Below are positions 15,187-23,794 of a stretch of DNA of 59,262 nucleotides, piece by piece (position 1 is the first letter of the stretch; the number at the start of each line of letters is the position of its first letter). The notes beneath the pieces were generated by a model that was given only the letters and a program-made list of their open reading frames with translations, was not told the origin of the DNA and searched no databases. Origin of the DNA: a virus. Location of the stretch: the IMG/VR virus record IMGVR_UViG_3300027759_000101, positions 1 to 59,262 of that record. One strand, 5' to 3'. Made by a program: the position numbers and the translations under genes.

Positions 15187-15870
15187 TCACGCTACATTAT
15201 TCATTGTATCAGGTTTTTTCGGGCCTGTAAAGACCTTCAGCATATGTTTTATATCGGATTCCAACATTAGAAGGCTGCCATTGTTGTCGATCTGATAATC
15301 AAATTGCTGGCCAATCCATGCCCACTCAGAGTAGTGAACACCTAACTTTTCCATCTCAGCATAGGCTTCATTCGAATGTGTGAAACTAGGATTGTTAGCC
15401 GCATGAGCGAGATTGTACCACTCAGGGTCGGGACCTCTTACAACACGGATAATATGCCCACCCATCCTTCGAATGAATTCCAGTTCGTTTGGAAACCGAA
15501 CATCAGGAATTACAAACTTGTCCTTTGACTCATTATCCTGCATAGAACGGATGCGCTTGGCGACAGTGTGAACCCAAAGGTTCTCATTGAATACATCTCG
15601 ACCAGCCTCGGTTCCCATAAGCTGAAGCATGTATCGAGGTGTTACGTCATAACCAAACCTCTCTGACCACCACTTATCTCTCGTCTCACGGAAGATACGG
15701 CTGGTTTCGGTATCACCTTCGAGAAGGTCCCTTGGCCAATCAAAGATAACCGATACAGCATCTTTGAGTGCATCAGCAAAAGACACGCGGGTGTATCCAT
15801 GTTGTTCGATTAGGATATCACCCGCCGTCCCCTTGCCTGATCCTAAGAATCCGACAACGCCTATGATCAT
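15187..15870 (-). CDS. 1: Deoxynucleoside monophosphate kinase (T4 gp1-like)
   Basis: This 227-residue P-loop kinase phosphorylates dNMPs to dNDPs for phage DNA synthesis. The P-loop is IIGVVGFLGSGKGTAGDIL. Downstream, TPRYMLQLMGTEAGRDVFNE and VIPDVRFPNELEFIRRMGG match the gp1 family (T4 gp1, 241 residues). The ATG overlaps the stop of the upstream glycosyltransferase-like gene (TAATG). With dut it completes the visible nucleotide-pool genes. Confidence 0.9.
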   Translation of the reverse strand: MIIGVVGFLGSGKGTAGDILIEQHGYTRVSFADALKDAVSVIFDWPRDLLEGDTETSRIFRETRDKWWSERFGYDVTPRYMLQLMGTEAGRDVFNENLWVHTVAKRIRSMQDNESKDKFVIPDVRFPNELEFIRRMGGHIIRVVRGPDPEWYNLAHAANNPSFTHSNEAYAEMEKLGVHYSEWAWIGQQFDYQIDNNGSLLMLESDIKHMLKVFTGPKKPDTMNNVA

Positions 15871-16688
15871 TAGAGATTCCCGGTTAGAGCCGCGATTGCA
15901 TTCATATCACCCGTGAAGGCATAGGTGCCTACATGCTGTGTTCGCATCCATGGGCAGAGCCAGATAGAGCCTCCAATCGCTCTCCAATACTGACAGAACA
16001 TATAGTCCTCAGAGAGGTAACGGTGGCTGTCTGGATCGATCACGGTGTCGAAGTATGCATGGATATACCTTGAACCATCGAAGTTGGCCTGACCTGCATG
16101 GTCTGGCTTGTAGTTCAAGTGTGGATACTCTTCAGCAAACTTGGTGAACACCGCCTGCTTGATAAGCATGAAGCCAGTGCCGATTTCCATGACCTCAAGA
16201 GGTTCAGAAACCTTGAACTGTGTGGTTCCAGGAACCGCATTGAATACATACTCGCCGGTAACACCTTCGAGTTCACCTGGATTGAACTTCTCTTGGTCGA
16301 TGTTTGTATCTTCGATCACCCGTTTAGCGGCTCTAAAGACATTCCTCCAGTTGATGGACTTCTTTGGATATGGACCGCCGATAACATCTTTGTCCAGAGC
16401 CATCAAGGCCAATACGTCCTGTGGATTGAAGAGAATGTCCGAATCAATGAAGAGAAGGTGAGTGTAACCGGAGCGAAGGAACTCATCTACCAGATAGTTT
16501 CGAGCGCGGGTAATAAGGGATTCGTTGAAGAGGAAAGAGAAACGGACCTCGATGCCGTATTGTGAGCATAGACCTTGGAGGTCGAGACATGCTTTCATGT
16601 AGAGACCGTTGCAGTTACCGCCATACATGGGGGTGGCTACAAACAGTTTGTGTTTGCGTAGACTTTCAACGCTGATAGATAATTCCAT
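15870..16688 (-). CDS. Phage glycosyltransferase-like protein in the replication operon
   Basis: The protein has about 272 residues. The start KLFVATPMYGGNCNGLYMKA resembles the GT-A donor site of phage and Anp1/DUF-type transferases, and YTHLLFIDSDILFNPQDVLAL carries a D-x-D motif typical of metal-dependent transferases. Later, GTGFMLIKQAVF and YLSEDYMFCQYWRAIGG match the ED-type acceptor region. The ATG at 16688 has AGGAG eight bases away; a GTG at 16697 does not. It is not in the sugar cassette but next to gene 1, so it may act on DNA bases or another target. No specificity can be read. Confidence 0.7.
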   Translation of the reverse strand: MELSISVESLRKHKLFVATPMYGGNCNGLYMKACLDLQGLCSQYGIEVRFSFLFNESLITRARNYLVDEFLRSGYTHLLFIDSDILFNPQDVLALMALDKDVIGGPYPKKSINWRNVFRAAKRVIEDTNIDQEKFNPGELEGVTGEYVFNAVPGTTQFKVSEPLEVMEIGTGFMLIKQAVFTKFAEEYPHLNYKPDHAGQANFDGSRYIHAYFDTVIDPDSHRYLSEDYMFCQYWRAIGGSIWLCPWMRTQHVGTYAFTGDMNAIAALTGNL

Positions 16689-16712
16689 AATGATCACTCC
16701 TAAAATATGACG

Positions 16713-16746
16713 AAAGGGATGCTACACAGATATATAGCATCCCTTT
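16713..16746 (-). terminator. Terminator-like hairpin after the HTH gene
   Basis: AAAGGGATGCTA at 16713-16724 pairs with TAGCATCCCTTT at 16735-16746, a perfect 12-bp stem with a 10-nt loop. On the minus strand it follows the HTH gene and precedes the glycosyltransferase. The trailing sequence is TTTCGTCATATTTT, moderately T-rich. It may be a weak or regulated terminator. Confidence 0.6.
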
Positions 16747-16764
16747 TTAGATCAATCAGAAAAA

Positions 16765-16977
16765 TTATGCGGCGATGCGGTAGAAAAGTTGCTTCTGACC
16801 TTTGACAGTCCGATGGTTGCTATAGATGGTCTCACCACGCAGATTGCGAAGGTCGGAGATGCGCTTATAGACAACCTCTTTGGTAACACCAGCCAGCTTA
16901 GCCAGCTTTTGTGGGGTTACGCCTGCGCCAGTAGAATTGCTGCGAAGGTACTTTTCGATTTTTGCTAACTGTGACAT
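16765..16977 (-). CDS. Small helix-turn-helix DNA-binding protein
   Basis: The protein has 70 residues from the ATG at 16977, which has GGAGAA at 7-nt spacing; an in-frame ATG at 16992 overlaps that ribosome site. The region TPQKLAKLAGVTKEVVYKRI reads as a helix-turn-helix in a winged-helix or MarR/ParB-like arrangement, followed by short strands (ETIYSNH, QKQLFYRI). It is the only obvious transcriptional regulator here and lies between two hairpins, so it may form its own transcription unit. Its target is unknown. Confidence 0.6.
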   Translation of the reverse strand: MSQLAKIEKYLRSNSTGAGVTPQKLAKLAGVTKEVVYKRISDLRNLRGETIYSNHRTVKGQKQLFYRIAA

Positions 16978-17017
16978 GTAATTTTTCTCCATAATGAAAG
17001 GTCACTCAAATAAAAGT

Positions 17018-17054
17018 CTCCACGATGGCAGGTGACCAATCCGCCATCGTGGAG
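17018..17054 (-). terminator. Hairpin terminator after the AAA+ gene
   Basis: CTCCACGATGGC at 17018-17029 and GCCATCGTGGAG at 17043-17054 form a perfect 12-bp, GC-rich stem with a 13-nt loop. On the minus strand it is followed by ACTTTTATTTG. It closes the AAA+ gene (stop at 17089) and precedes the HTH gene. Confidence 0.7.
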
Positions 17055-17088
17055 TTTATGACGAGGGAGAAAGGAGCCCCCGTCAATC

Positions 17089-18309
17089 TCAGAAGGCGAT
17101 CTCAGGATCGGCCTGTGTTTCGGTTTTTGTTTCTTCTTCGGGAAGAGGAGACAGGCTGGCATCCAGCTTCTTGTAGAGGTCGAGGAAAGAGTTCTTGGTA
17201 TCAATATCGAAGCGGTTCAAGCAAAGCTGGATTGCTTTCTCACGGTCTTGGTTGAAGATGGCATAGGCTTCACAGATATGAACCAGACGGCGAGTCGAGA
17301 TGATCTCGGAGACCGCACCTTCATAGAAAGACTTACGGATTACATCAGCCCAAGTGACAAGCTTTTCAACAAAGTCATTATCAGCAATGCCGTTGGCACC
17401 AAGAGCATTGGCCACAATCTTCTGCTCAACCTTGATCGAGGGATATTCCTGTTCCATCGTGATCGAGAAACGCTCAAGGAAGGCTTCGTTCATCACGTTG
17501 GTGCCGATAAAGCGACCGTCATCAGAACCTTTACCCTTGGTGTTGGCGGTCGCCACAATGGTGAAACCAGGGGCTGGCGTGATCACCTTGTTGACCTTCT
17601 TCAGGTAGATAGGCTTGCCTTCGAGGACAGGTTGCAAGCACATTAGCTTGTTAGAGCCAAGGTCAACCTCATCAAGCAACAGGACGGCGCCACGTTCCAT
17701 GGCGACCACGACTGGACCATTCTGCCAGACCGTCTTACCATCTTGCAAGCGGAAACCACCGAGCAAGTCATCTTCATCGGTTTCGATGGTGATGTTAGTG
17801 CGAACCAGTTCACGTTTTTCCTGAGCGCACACTTGCTCGACCATCATGGTCTTACCGTTACCAGACAGACCAGTGATATACATGGGATAGAATTTACCAG
17901 ACTTCAAAATCTGGCGAACATCATTGAAGTTGCCGAATGGCACATAGCCAGTGGCCTTCGAAGGAATCAGAGTGAAGGTTTCGGCCTGAGGATTCATCTG
18001 CAAGATAGTAGCGGCCATTTCCGCGGCGACAAGAATTTCGACAGGCTGTGAAGCCATCGGAACAGTGGCTCGAACACCAGCCACCGGTTTCACTTTGACA
18101 GGCTTCTCAGCAGTCGAAGCAACCACACCGGTCAGAGAATAGACACCACGAGCGACACGGCGACTGGTGTCATTCAATAGCCAGTTTGGAAGATCCATAT
18201 TGTAGGTCGAGCAGATATTGATGACCTTAGAGCGGTCAATGGTTTCGATATCACCGTAGGTCGATTTGACGGCGGCGAGGAAGGCGTCACGATTAGCTAA
18301 CTTAGGCAT
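17089..18309 (-). CDS. cobS-like: MoxR/CobS-like AAA+ ATPase
   Basis: The protein has about 406 residues. Walker A is ITGLSGNGKTMMVEQ (near residue 145), Walker B is AVLLLDEVDLGSN (near 209), followed by FTIVATANTKGKG (sensor 1) and an arginine-rich SIIST-type C-terminal domain (EIISTRRLVHICEAY). This is the CobS/MoxR layout of AAA+ proteins, which usually remodel a VWA partner. The N-terminal 90 residues are a separate domain with a helical DNA- or protein-binding look. The ATG at 18309 has AGGG at usable spacing; a TTG at 18333 is less likely. It has a consensus promoter of its own and sits just after the metallopeptidase-VWA gene. A cobalt chelatase role is unlikely because no CobN is seen here. 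Confidence 0.82.
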   Translation of the reverse strand: MPKLANRDAFLAAVKSTYGDIETIDRSKVINICSTYNMDLPNWLLNDTSRRVARGVYSLTGVVASTAEKPVKVKPVAGVRATVPMASQPVEILVAAEMAATILQMNPQAETFTLIPSKATGYVPFGNFNDVRQILKSGKFYPMYITGLSGNGKTMMVEQVCAQEKRELVRTNITIETDEDDLLGGFRLQDGKTVWQNGPVVVAMERGAVLLLDEVDLGSNKLMCLQPVLEGKPIYLKKVNKVITPAPGFTIVATANTKGKGSDDGRFIGTNVMNEAFLERFSITMEQEYPSIKVEQKIVANALGANGIADNDFVEKLVTWADVIRKSFYEGAVSEIISTRRLVHICEAYAIFNQDREKAIQLCLNRFDIDTKNSFLDLYKKLDASLSPLPEEETKTETQADPEIAF

Positions 18310-18343
18310 GGTCAGTTTCCCTGTTTCAATCAATCATATATGT

Positions 18344-18372
18344 ATTATAGACGGTAAAGGTGGCTTTGTCAA
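18344..18372 (-). promoter_or_regulatory. Perfect-consensus sigma70 promoter for the AAA+ gene
   Basis: On the minus strand, TTGACA at 18372-18367 is followed by exactly 17 nt and TATAAT at 18349-18344. Both boxes are perfect consensus. The -35 box overlaps the last bases of the upstream VWA gene (stop at 18369). Such an exact promoter is expected to be strong and early, read by the host enzyme. Confidence 0.85.
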
Positions 18373-20582
18373 GCCACTTTCTTGCTTTGGGAAGAAATCT
18401 TTTCAATGAAACGGCTCAAGAGGACACGGTTCACGGACTTCTTTTCAGAAAACTTCATGAACTCCTTAGCCATCTTGGCGCGGCTCATGTTGTCGGTATC
18501 GATAGAGTAGTCAAGCTTCGAGATATCCATTTCTTTAGCATTGATGATGTAGTAGTCATCATAACCTTTAGATTGGACAAGCAAGAACTTGTTTTTCTTC
18601 CAGCTTTCGGTGTATTTGGTAATATCAGCGCCATAACCGAAGATTTTATACACGAGGTGACGCAGACTATCACTAGCAAGGAAGAAACCAATCAGGTTTG
18701 AACCTGTGCGGTCTTTCAAGATGCGAAGTAAAGAGTTGGTTACATCATCAGAATACAAACTCTTACCGAGGTTATATTCTTTTTTCATTACATCATCTTT
18801 TAGAATGTAACGGTTACCTTTTGGTTTATAAGGTGCATTACTTACATCAGGGTAACCAATGCAGTTGGAATCACCGTCAGTCAAAAAGACCGTGTTGACG
18901 ATCTCCAGCTTGTTCCGCTTGCGAAAATCATTAACCAGACCTTCAGCGGCAATGATAGCTTGGTTGAGAGGCGTGCCGTTCATAGCATCACAACGATAAA
19001 CACTATATCGGCGGCCCGCATACCACAAGAGACTATAAGCCTTGTTCAATTCCGTCAGGTTCATCCGAGACGAAAGGATGTTCCGCAAGCGGAAGTTGTT
19101 TAACTTAAACGCCTTTGGATCGGGATTGAAAGAAGTTTTAATGTGATCACCGTCAGTATAGCAAGGGTCACGGAAGAAGTAGACTTCGAACGGAATCTGA
19201 ACCCGCTTACAGAACATGGTCAGGCTGATCAGTTGCTTGACGGTCTTGGACATGTTGTCGATCATAGAACCAGACCAATCGAGGAACATGATGAAGCCGT
19301 GGTTTTTACCGTTAGGCAGAGTAGCCAAGCGGCGGAAGATATCATCATTGTACCGATAAGAGTGAAGCTTGTTGGTATCAATGACACCGGTCTTAGCAAC
19401 CGAAATCTTCGAATAGGCCTCAGCAGATTTTCGGCTTTCAAATTCTTTCACCATGTAAGAAATGGTGGAGTTTTCTTCAGCCTTAAACTTACCAAATTCT
19501 TCAGTAACAGTCTTGAAGGCTTCAGGACCGCGAGAGAGGAGTTCGGCTTCCATTGCCTTGAGAACAATCTTATAATCATCAACAATATTATCGAGATTAG
19601 GTTTAGGAAGGTTCATGTAGATATAGTTGATGTTATCATCGGCGACAATGTTTGAGATGTTTTCTTCCCAAGCCTTTTCAGTCTCAGATTGAGGAACAAA
19701 GTCTCCATCGGTAGGGCCAGCACCTTCATTAGAGGTTTGACCTTTTTCTTCTTCTTCTTCGGAATCTTTAGGTTCATCCTTCTTATCAGAAGGTGAACCA
19801 TCTTCTTCCTCAGACTCATCTTCGGAGTCACCTTCATCAGAACCAGAACCATCGGTTTCGGTTTCTTCTACATCATCATCAAAATCGAAGTCATCACCTT
19901 CTTCGAGGTCATCACCATCTTCTTCGCCTTCAGCCATACGGAAATCTTCCATCTGCTGTTGCTGTTCTTCGCCTTTGTCCTTCGAGAAACGATAAATCTC
20001 TTCGGTCAAGGCGACAACATCTTCGAAGGTCTCGGCGTTTTCAACCCGCTTGACGAAAGGTGCTTCTTCTTTACTGAAGATGATACGACCCAAGGTGCCC
20101 ATTGAACCGCCCTTGAAATACATATTCAAGCGGTCGATGAAAGACATATCATTGGCATTCTTTTTGGAAGTGCCAAAGAAGTCACGTTCGATCAGTTCTT
20201 TGTAGCCAACAATGTAGTTACGCTTGGCACCTGGATACCGGCGCTTCTGGCGCTTATCGATACGGGCATCTTCAACAACATTGAGGAAGCCTTTGATAGC
20301 ACTTTGATACTTTTGGTTTTTCGAACCGTGGACATTCTGAGCAATGCTATCAATGGCATTCATCCAGCCATCAGCCGGTGTATCAAGAGCATGGCCCACC
20401 TCATGAACGACCAACATATCATAAAGGTCGTTTGAAATGTTCTGCCAAACTGGAAGAACCAAGATACGGTTTTTAACGTCAAAGTAGGCAGTTCGAGCCG
20501 AAGGATCATGCTGGAACGAGATGTTCTCGGTCGCCAGCAGCTTGGCTAATTGCGATTTGGACTGGATGTTCTGTTCCGACAT
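18369..20582 (-). CDS. cobT-like: Zinc metallopeptidase-VWA protein (CobT-like)
   Basis: The protein has 737 residues. An N-terminal gluzincin-like domain has MLVVHEVGHALDTP (HEVGH at 60-64) and NVVEDARIDK (Glu 104 as a probable third zinc ligand). Residues about 212-300 are extremely acidic (Asp, Glu, Ser). The C-terminal half is a von Willebrand A domain with a complete MIDAS core, FLDWSGSM (435-440), and VFLTDGDSN later. Two acidic-linked domains plus VWA is the CobT layout; the histidine/zinc site is also present in CobT/NorD-like relatives. It is probably the partner of the AAA+ protein encoded downstream. The target is unknown. Confidence 0.82.
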   Translation of the reverse strand: MSEQNIQSKSQLAKLLATENISFQHDPSARTAYFDVKNRILVLPVWQNISNDLYDMLVVHEVGHALDTPADGWMNAIDSIAQNVHGSKNQKYQSAIKGFLNVVEDARIDKRQKRRYPGAKRNYIVGYKELIERDFFGTSKKNANDMSFIDRLNMYFKGGSMGTLGRIIFSKEEAPFVKRVENAETFEDVVALTEEIYRFSKDKGEEQQQQMEDFRMAEGEEDGDDLEEGDDFDFDDDVEETETDGSGSDEGDSEDESEEEDGSPSDKKDEPKDSEEEEEKGQTSNEGAGPTDGDFVPQSETEKAWEENISNIVADDNINYIYMNLPKPNLDNIVDDYKIVLKAMEAELLSRGPEAFKTVTEEFGKFKAEENSTISYMVKEFESRKSAEAYSKISVAKTGVIDTNKLHSYRYNDDIFRRLATLPNGKNHGFIMFLDWSGSMIDNMSKTVKQLISLTMFCKRVQIPFEVYFFRDPCYTDGDHIKTSFNPDPKAFKLNNFRLRNILSSRMNLTELNKAYSLLWYAGRRYSVYRCDAMNGTPLNQAIIAAEGLVNDFRKRNKLEIVNTVFLTDGDSNCIGYPDVSNAPYKPKGNRYILKDDVMKKEYNLGKSLYSDDVTNSLLRILKDRTGSNLIGFFLASDSLRHLVYKIFGYGADITKYTESWKKNKFLLVQSKGYDDYYIINAKEMDISKLDYSIDTDNMSRAKMAKEFMKFSEKKSVNRVLLSRFIEKISSQSKKVA

Positions 20583-20606
20583 AAGACCCTCATTGATTAT
20601 GCCTTC

Positions 20607-20634
20607 AGTATAACGGAGATGGAGGTAAAGTCAA
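20607..20634 (-). promoter_or_regulatory. Sigma70-type promoter for the metallopeptidase-VWA gene
   Basis: TTGACT at 20634-20629, a 16-nt spacer and TATACT at 20612-20607 lie on the minus strand. The start codon at 20582 is about 25 bases beyond, with GAGGG as ribosome site. Good but not perfect consensus. Confidence 0.65.
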
Positions 20635-20679
20635 CTACAAAAAGAGAATACTAGACCTGCATCCAACGCATACCAAATG

Positions 20680-20705
20680 AAAAAGGCTGGTTTTCACCAA
20701 CCCTT
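20680..20705 (-). terminator. Rho-independent terminator after the DruA-like gene
   Basis: On the minus strand AAGGGTTGG, a 6-nt loop and CCAGCCTT form a stem with one bulge and one G-U pair, followed by TTTTT. It ends the operon that includes genes 46 and 47 and the DruA-like gene, and leaves the VWA gene to its own promoter. Confidence 0.7.
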
Positions 20706-20737
20706 GGATTATACATCAACTTTTACGGAATAGCAAA

Positions 20738-22039
20738 TCATCGACCAACCTGACCTAGATACTTTTCCTTAACTTCTTCCCACTTCAAGTATATCTGATC
20801 ATCATAGAACAACGTTTCAGTAGAAACTCGATCAGTCTCTTGTAGATTACGAATACGTTTAGCGGCATACTTCTCTTTCCAGAGTGTAGTCAGGTATTCA
20901 TATGAAGTATCGAAAGACTTAACCAAATCTTTTTCGCCGATCTTACCACAGAGGAAATCATTCGTATTGTTATACAATGGTGAGAAATAGATTCCGCGTT
21001 GATGTTCAGATCGAATCAACTCTTTAGGTATGCTCAACTTACTGTATGTGAAAGTATATGAACGATTCTTATGGTCACGTTTATATGGCTGACCACTTTG
21101 CTTCTTAGCCGAATACCATTCGAAATACTTACGAGTATGGTTCTTCTTCAGCCAATCACGAATCATTGTTACTGTAGGCTTGGTTGTTTCATATGAGACT
21201 GAACCAGACGAATAGCCCATCTTCTTCCAGTGCTTCAGGTTATCATACTGGCTGAGACCGCCTTGCTTCTTCATACCATATAGTGAAGTGGTTGTCACAC
21301 CAGCCAGAACATCACCATATTGTTTCTTCCACTGATATTGAACCTCATCAGACAGACACAGCAAGGCCAAGAGTTTACCACCAACATAGTTATAACCAAG
21401 AGGTTGCAACGGCACGATGGTCGAACCAATAGCGGTGTAGTTGATCATATGACCCTGAGTTTTCTTCTCACGTTCCCAACCAATATATTGATCACGAGGA
21501 GTCAAATCAAGGAAGTCAGATGAGATGCACATGACACCAAGATATTTACCAGACTTGCGGTCGATCACGATATAGTTAAGGTTTCGACCAATGTTAGAAT
21601 TGTTCTTCATGGTAGAGGTAAAGGTGCGGATGCCGTTCCATGTTTCAGACATTTCTGAATCTTTGGTGTAAATTAGTTCAGGCTGAAGTTCGAGATAATC
21701 TTCTGGTGATTTAGGAATCCAGATATTGTCTTTAATACCCTTGATGAACATCTCTTGGTCTTTGTCCATCTGGACTTCTTCACCAAAGAGTGTTGATATC
21801 TCTTGTGTAGGATATCGTTCTTGAATCTCACACCACTTTTGAAACAAAGTATATTCACCGACAGTCATCTGAGATGCATGTTGCAAATCACGGATGACAG
21901 CATCACGAAGTTCTTCATCTGTTGGTGCTTGAAGTTGTGTAACATCATTGGCCGCAAGCCAATCTTCCCATTGCTTTTCGAGAAACGGATCTTTGACGGC
22001 TACTTCTTCAATTTCAACTTCTTCAATTTCTTCAGACAT
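20738..22039 (-). CDS. DruA-like (DUF4338) protein
   Basis: The protein has 433 residues with an acidic N-terminus (EEIEEVEIEEVAV). Residues about 147-280 carry the DUF4338 pattern: NLNYIVIDRKSGKYLGVM, PRDQYIGWERE, NYVGGKLLALLCLSDEV, GVTTTSLYG and SQYDNLKHWKKMGYSSG. DUF4338 includes DruA of the Druantia anti-phage system and standalone phage or plasmid proteins of unknown activity. No helicase DruE partner is adjacent. It lies downstream of gene 46, ahead of a terminator, and may form part of the recombination operon or have its own weak promoter just upstream (TATAAT near 22066). Family match is from memory. Confidence 0.7.
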   Translation of the reverse strand: MSEEIEEVEIEEVAVKDPFLEKQWEDWLAANDVTQLQAPTDEELRDAVIRDLQHASQMTVGEYTLFQKWCEIQERYPTQEISTLFGEEVQMDKDQEMFIKGIKDNIWIPKSPEDYLELQPELIYTKDSEMSETWNGIRTFTSTMKNNSNIGRNLNYIVIDRKSGKYLGVMCISSDFLDLTPRDQYIGWEREKKTQGHMINYTAIGSTIVPLQPLGYNYVGGKLLALLCLSDEVQYQWKKQYGDVLAGVTTTSLYGMKKQGGLSQYDNLKHWKKMGYSSGSVSYETTKPTVTMIRDWLKKNHTRKYFEWYSAKKQSGQPYKRDHKNRSYTFTYSKLSIPKELIRSEHQRGIYFSPLYNNTNDFLCGKIGEKDLVKSFDTSYEYLTTLWKEKYAAKRIRNLQETDRVSTETLFYDDQIYLKWEEVKEKYLGQVGR

Positions 22040-22078
22040 ACCTACTCACTTTCAAATAATATACTATTATATACCAGA

Positions 22079-23794
22079 TTAGACGGAAAGGCGAGAGAAA
22101 TTCTTATGCTTCTCAAATCGATACACTTTCTGAAACTTGTCGAGTAGTGTATCCGTCTTATGGCTTATAACAAAGGTATTGGTATCACCGAGCATATCCC
22201 ACATGATCTTCAGGAACTCATCTGTACCACTTGTATCTAGTGAACCGTCCAGAACCTCATCGAGGATAAGGAGGTTCGTGTTGACCGAGTTACGCATTCT
22301 AGCTATCGTTCTCCATGTGAAAAGGAGAGCAAGGTCGATACGCATCTTCTCACCTTCAGAGAAGTTGTGGTATGAGAAGTCATCACGGTAACGGCTCTTG
22401 ATAGTCTCTTCGAACTGTTCGTTGATGTTGAAGTTTACGAAGAATCCCATCTGAGCAAGATACTTGTTGATCAGTTTGTTGATGATAGGAAGATATTGTT
22501 TGATGATCTTAGTCTTGATACCACCATCTTTAAGTAGACTGATAGCAGTCTCAATATACTTTTTCTCTGTCAGCAAGTCATACTTTTCTTTGTTGAGTAT
22601 AGCCAACTCTTCAAAGATGGTCTTGAGAGAAGTCTCATTATCGATCAACATCGTATCTGAACCATCAATCTGTTCAACCTGATCCTCAATATCATTGATA
22701 TGCGAAATCAAGTTGGCAATGTTGGCGTTGACCGATGTTATGCGATTCTTTACATTGCTGGCCTCTACGACAAGCTTATCAGATTCGTTGACGGTAGTAA
22801 CACAAATAGAGATTTGATCTCCAATATCTCTGAGACCTTGAGAGAGTTCTTCGAGTTTTTTGGTATTACTATCAACCGCCTCAGCTTTGAAGCCACTGTC
22901 AATAGATTGATGACAAGTTGGGCAAGTGTCATTATCACAATAGAAGGAGATTTCAGATTCAATTCTATTCGAATTAGATTCAATCTTTGATTGTAGCGCA
23001 ATCAGTTTCTTGTGCTTGTCTTTACTTTTCGCTTTTTCACCGGCCTGTTCAAGAAGGCCAGTGAGCCTCTCGTCAAGGGAACGAACTTCTTCTTTGTGGG
23101 TGATGATCGATTGTTCATGATCTTCTTTTTGTGAAAGCAAGACATTCTTCTTGTCCTCATTATTCTTCTTCAGACTGACGATGCTCTTTTCAATGTAAGA
23201 CTTCATATCTTCTTTAGCAGAAAGATTCAGTCTATTACGTTCAATCAAGTCTTTATTGGTGCTTGATCTCTGTTTAGTGATGTTGCTCATGATAGAGAAG
23301 ATTTGAATGTCAAGCAAATCTTCAATGACAGTTCTACGATCATTAGCCGACAACTGCATGAAAGGAGTAAACGAAGCCGAACCCAGAATAACAATCTGAG
23401 TGAAAGACTTATAGTTCATCTTGAGTATGAATTTTTCTAGATGTTCTTGATAGTCTCTAGAAGCCGAGTCTTGATTGATGACAATACCTTCGCAGTAGAT
23501 TTCAAAGACATTCGGTTTGATACCGCGAATAATCTTATAGGCTTTACCATTAGTCTTAAACTCAATCTCAACCACACACTCCTTAGTGTTGACTGAGTTG
23601 ACCAGAGCCGGCTTGTTAATCTTACGAAAGGCTTTACCAAAAAGAGCAAAGCACAGTGCGTCTAGTATTGTAGACTTTCCTGCTCCGTTGTCGCCAATGA
23701 CTAGGGAGTTAGACGTTTCATTGAGCTTGATCTCTGTAAAGATGTTACCTGTTGATAGCAGGTTCTTCCATCGAATCTTTTCAAACAGTATCAT
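22079..23794 (-). CDS. 46: Recombination exonuclease subunit gp46 (Rad50-like)
   Basis: This 571-residue SMC/Rad50-type ATPase is near T4 gp46 (560). Walker A is GDNGAGKSTILDALCFALFG, the zinc hook is DTCPTCHQ at the coiled-coil centre, the ABC signature is NFSEGEKMRIDLALLF, and Walker B is NLLILDEVLDGSLD. The H-loop appears as FVISHK near the end. With gp47 it resects DNA ends for recombination-dependent replication and helps degrade host DNA. It overlaps the small upstream gene by 14 nt. Confidence 0.95.
   Translation of the reverse strand: MILFEKIRWKNLLSTGNIFTEIKLNETSNSLVIGDNGAGKSTILDALCFALFGKAFRKINKPALVNSVNTKECVVEIEFKTNGKAYKIIRGIKPNVFEIYCEGIVINQDSASRDYQEHLEKFILKMNYKSFTQIVILGSASFTPFMQLSANDRRTVIEDLLDIQIFSIMSNITKQRSSTNKDLIERNRLNLSAKEDMKSYIEKSIVSLKKNNEDKKNVLLSQKEDHEQSIITHKEEVRSLDERLTGLLEQAGEKAKSKDKHKKLIALQSKIESNSNRIESEISFYCDNDTCPTCHQSIDSGFKAEAVDSNTKKLEELSQGLRDIGDQISICVTTVNESDKLVVEASNVKNRITSVNANIANLISHINDIEDQVEQIDGSDTMLIDNETSLKTIFEELAILNKEKYDLLTEKKYIETAISLLKDGGIKTKIIKQYLPIINKLINKYLAQMGFFVNFNINEQFEETIKSRYRDDFSYHNFSEGEKMRIDLALLFTWRTIARMRNSVNTNLLILDEVLDGSLDTSGTDEFLKIMWDMLGDTNTFVISHKTDTLLDKFQKVYRFEKHKNFSRLSV

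Noticed and set aside
16098-16565. Long plus-strand open frame of 155 codons opposite the glycosyltransferase-like gene
   Set aside because: It is antisense to a well-supported gene, has no ribosome site or recognisable motif, and no other plus-strand gene exists in the window.
17089-20582. Cobalamin biosynthesis operon
   Set aside because: Only CobS/CobT-like parts occur; no CobN or other B12 gene is seen in this window, so a chelatase role is not supported here.
22066-22071. TATAAT box upstream of the DruA-like gene
   Set aside because: There is no matching -35 box at usual spacing; an extended -10 is possible but too weak to list.
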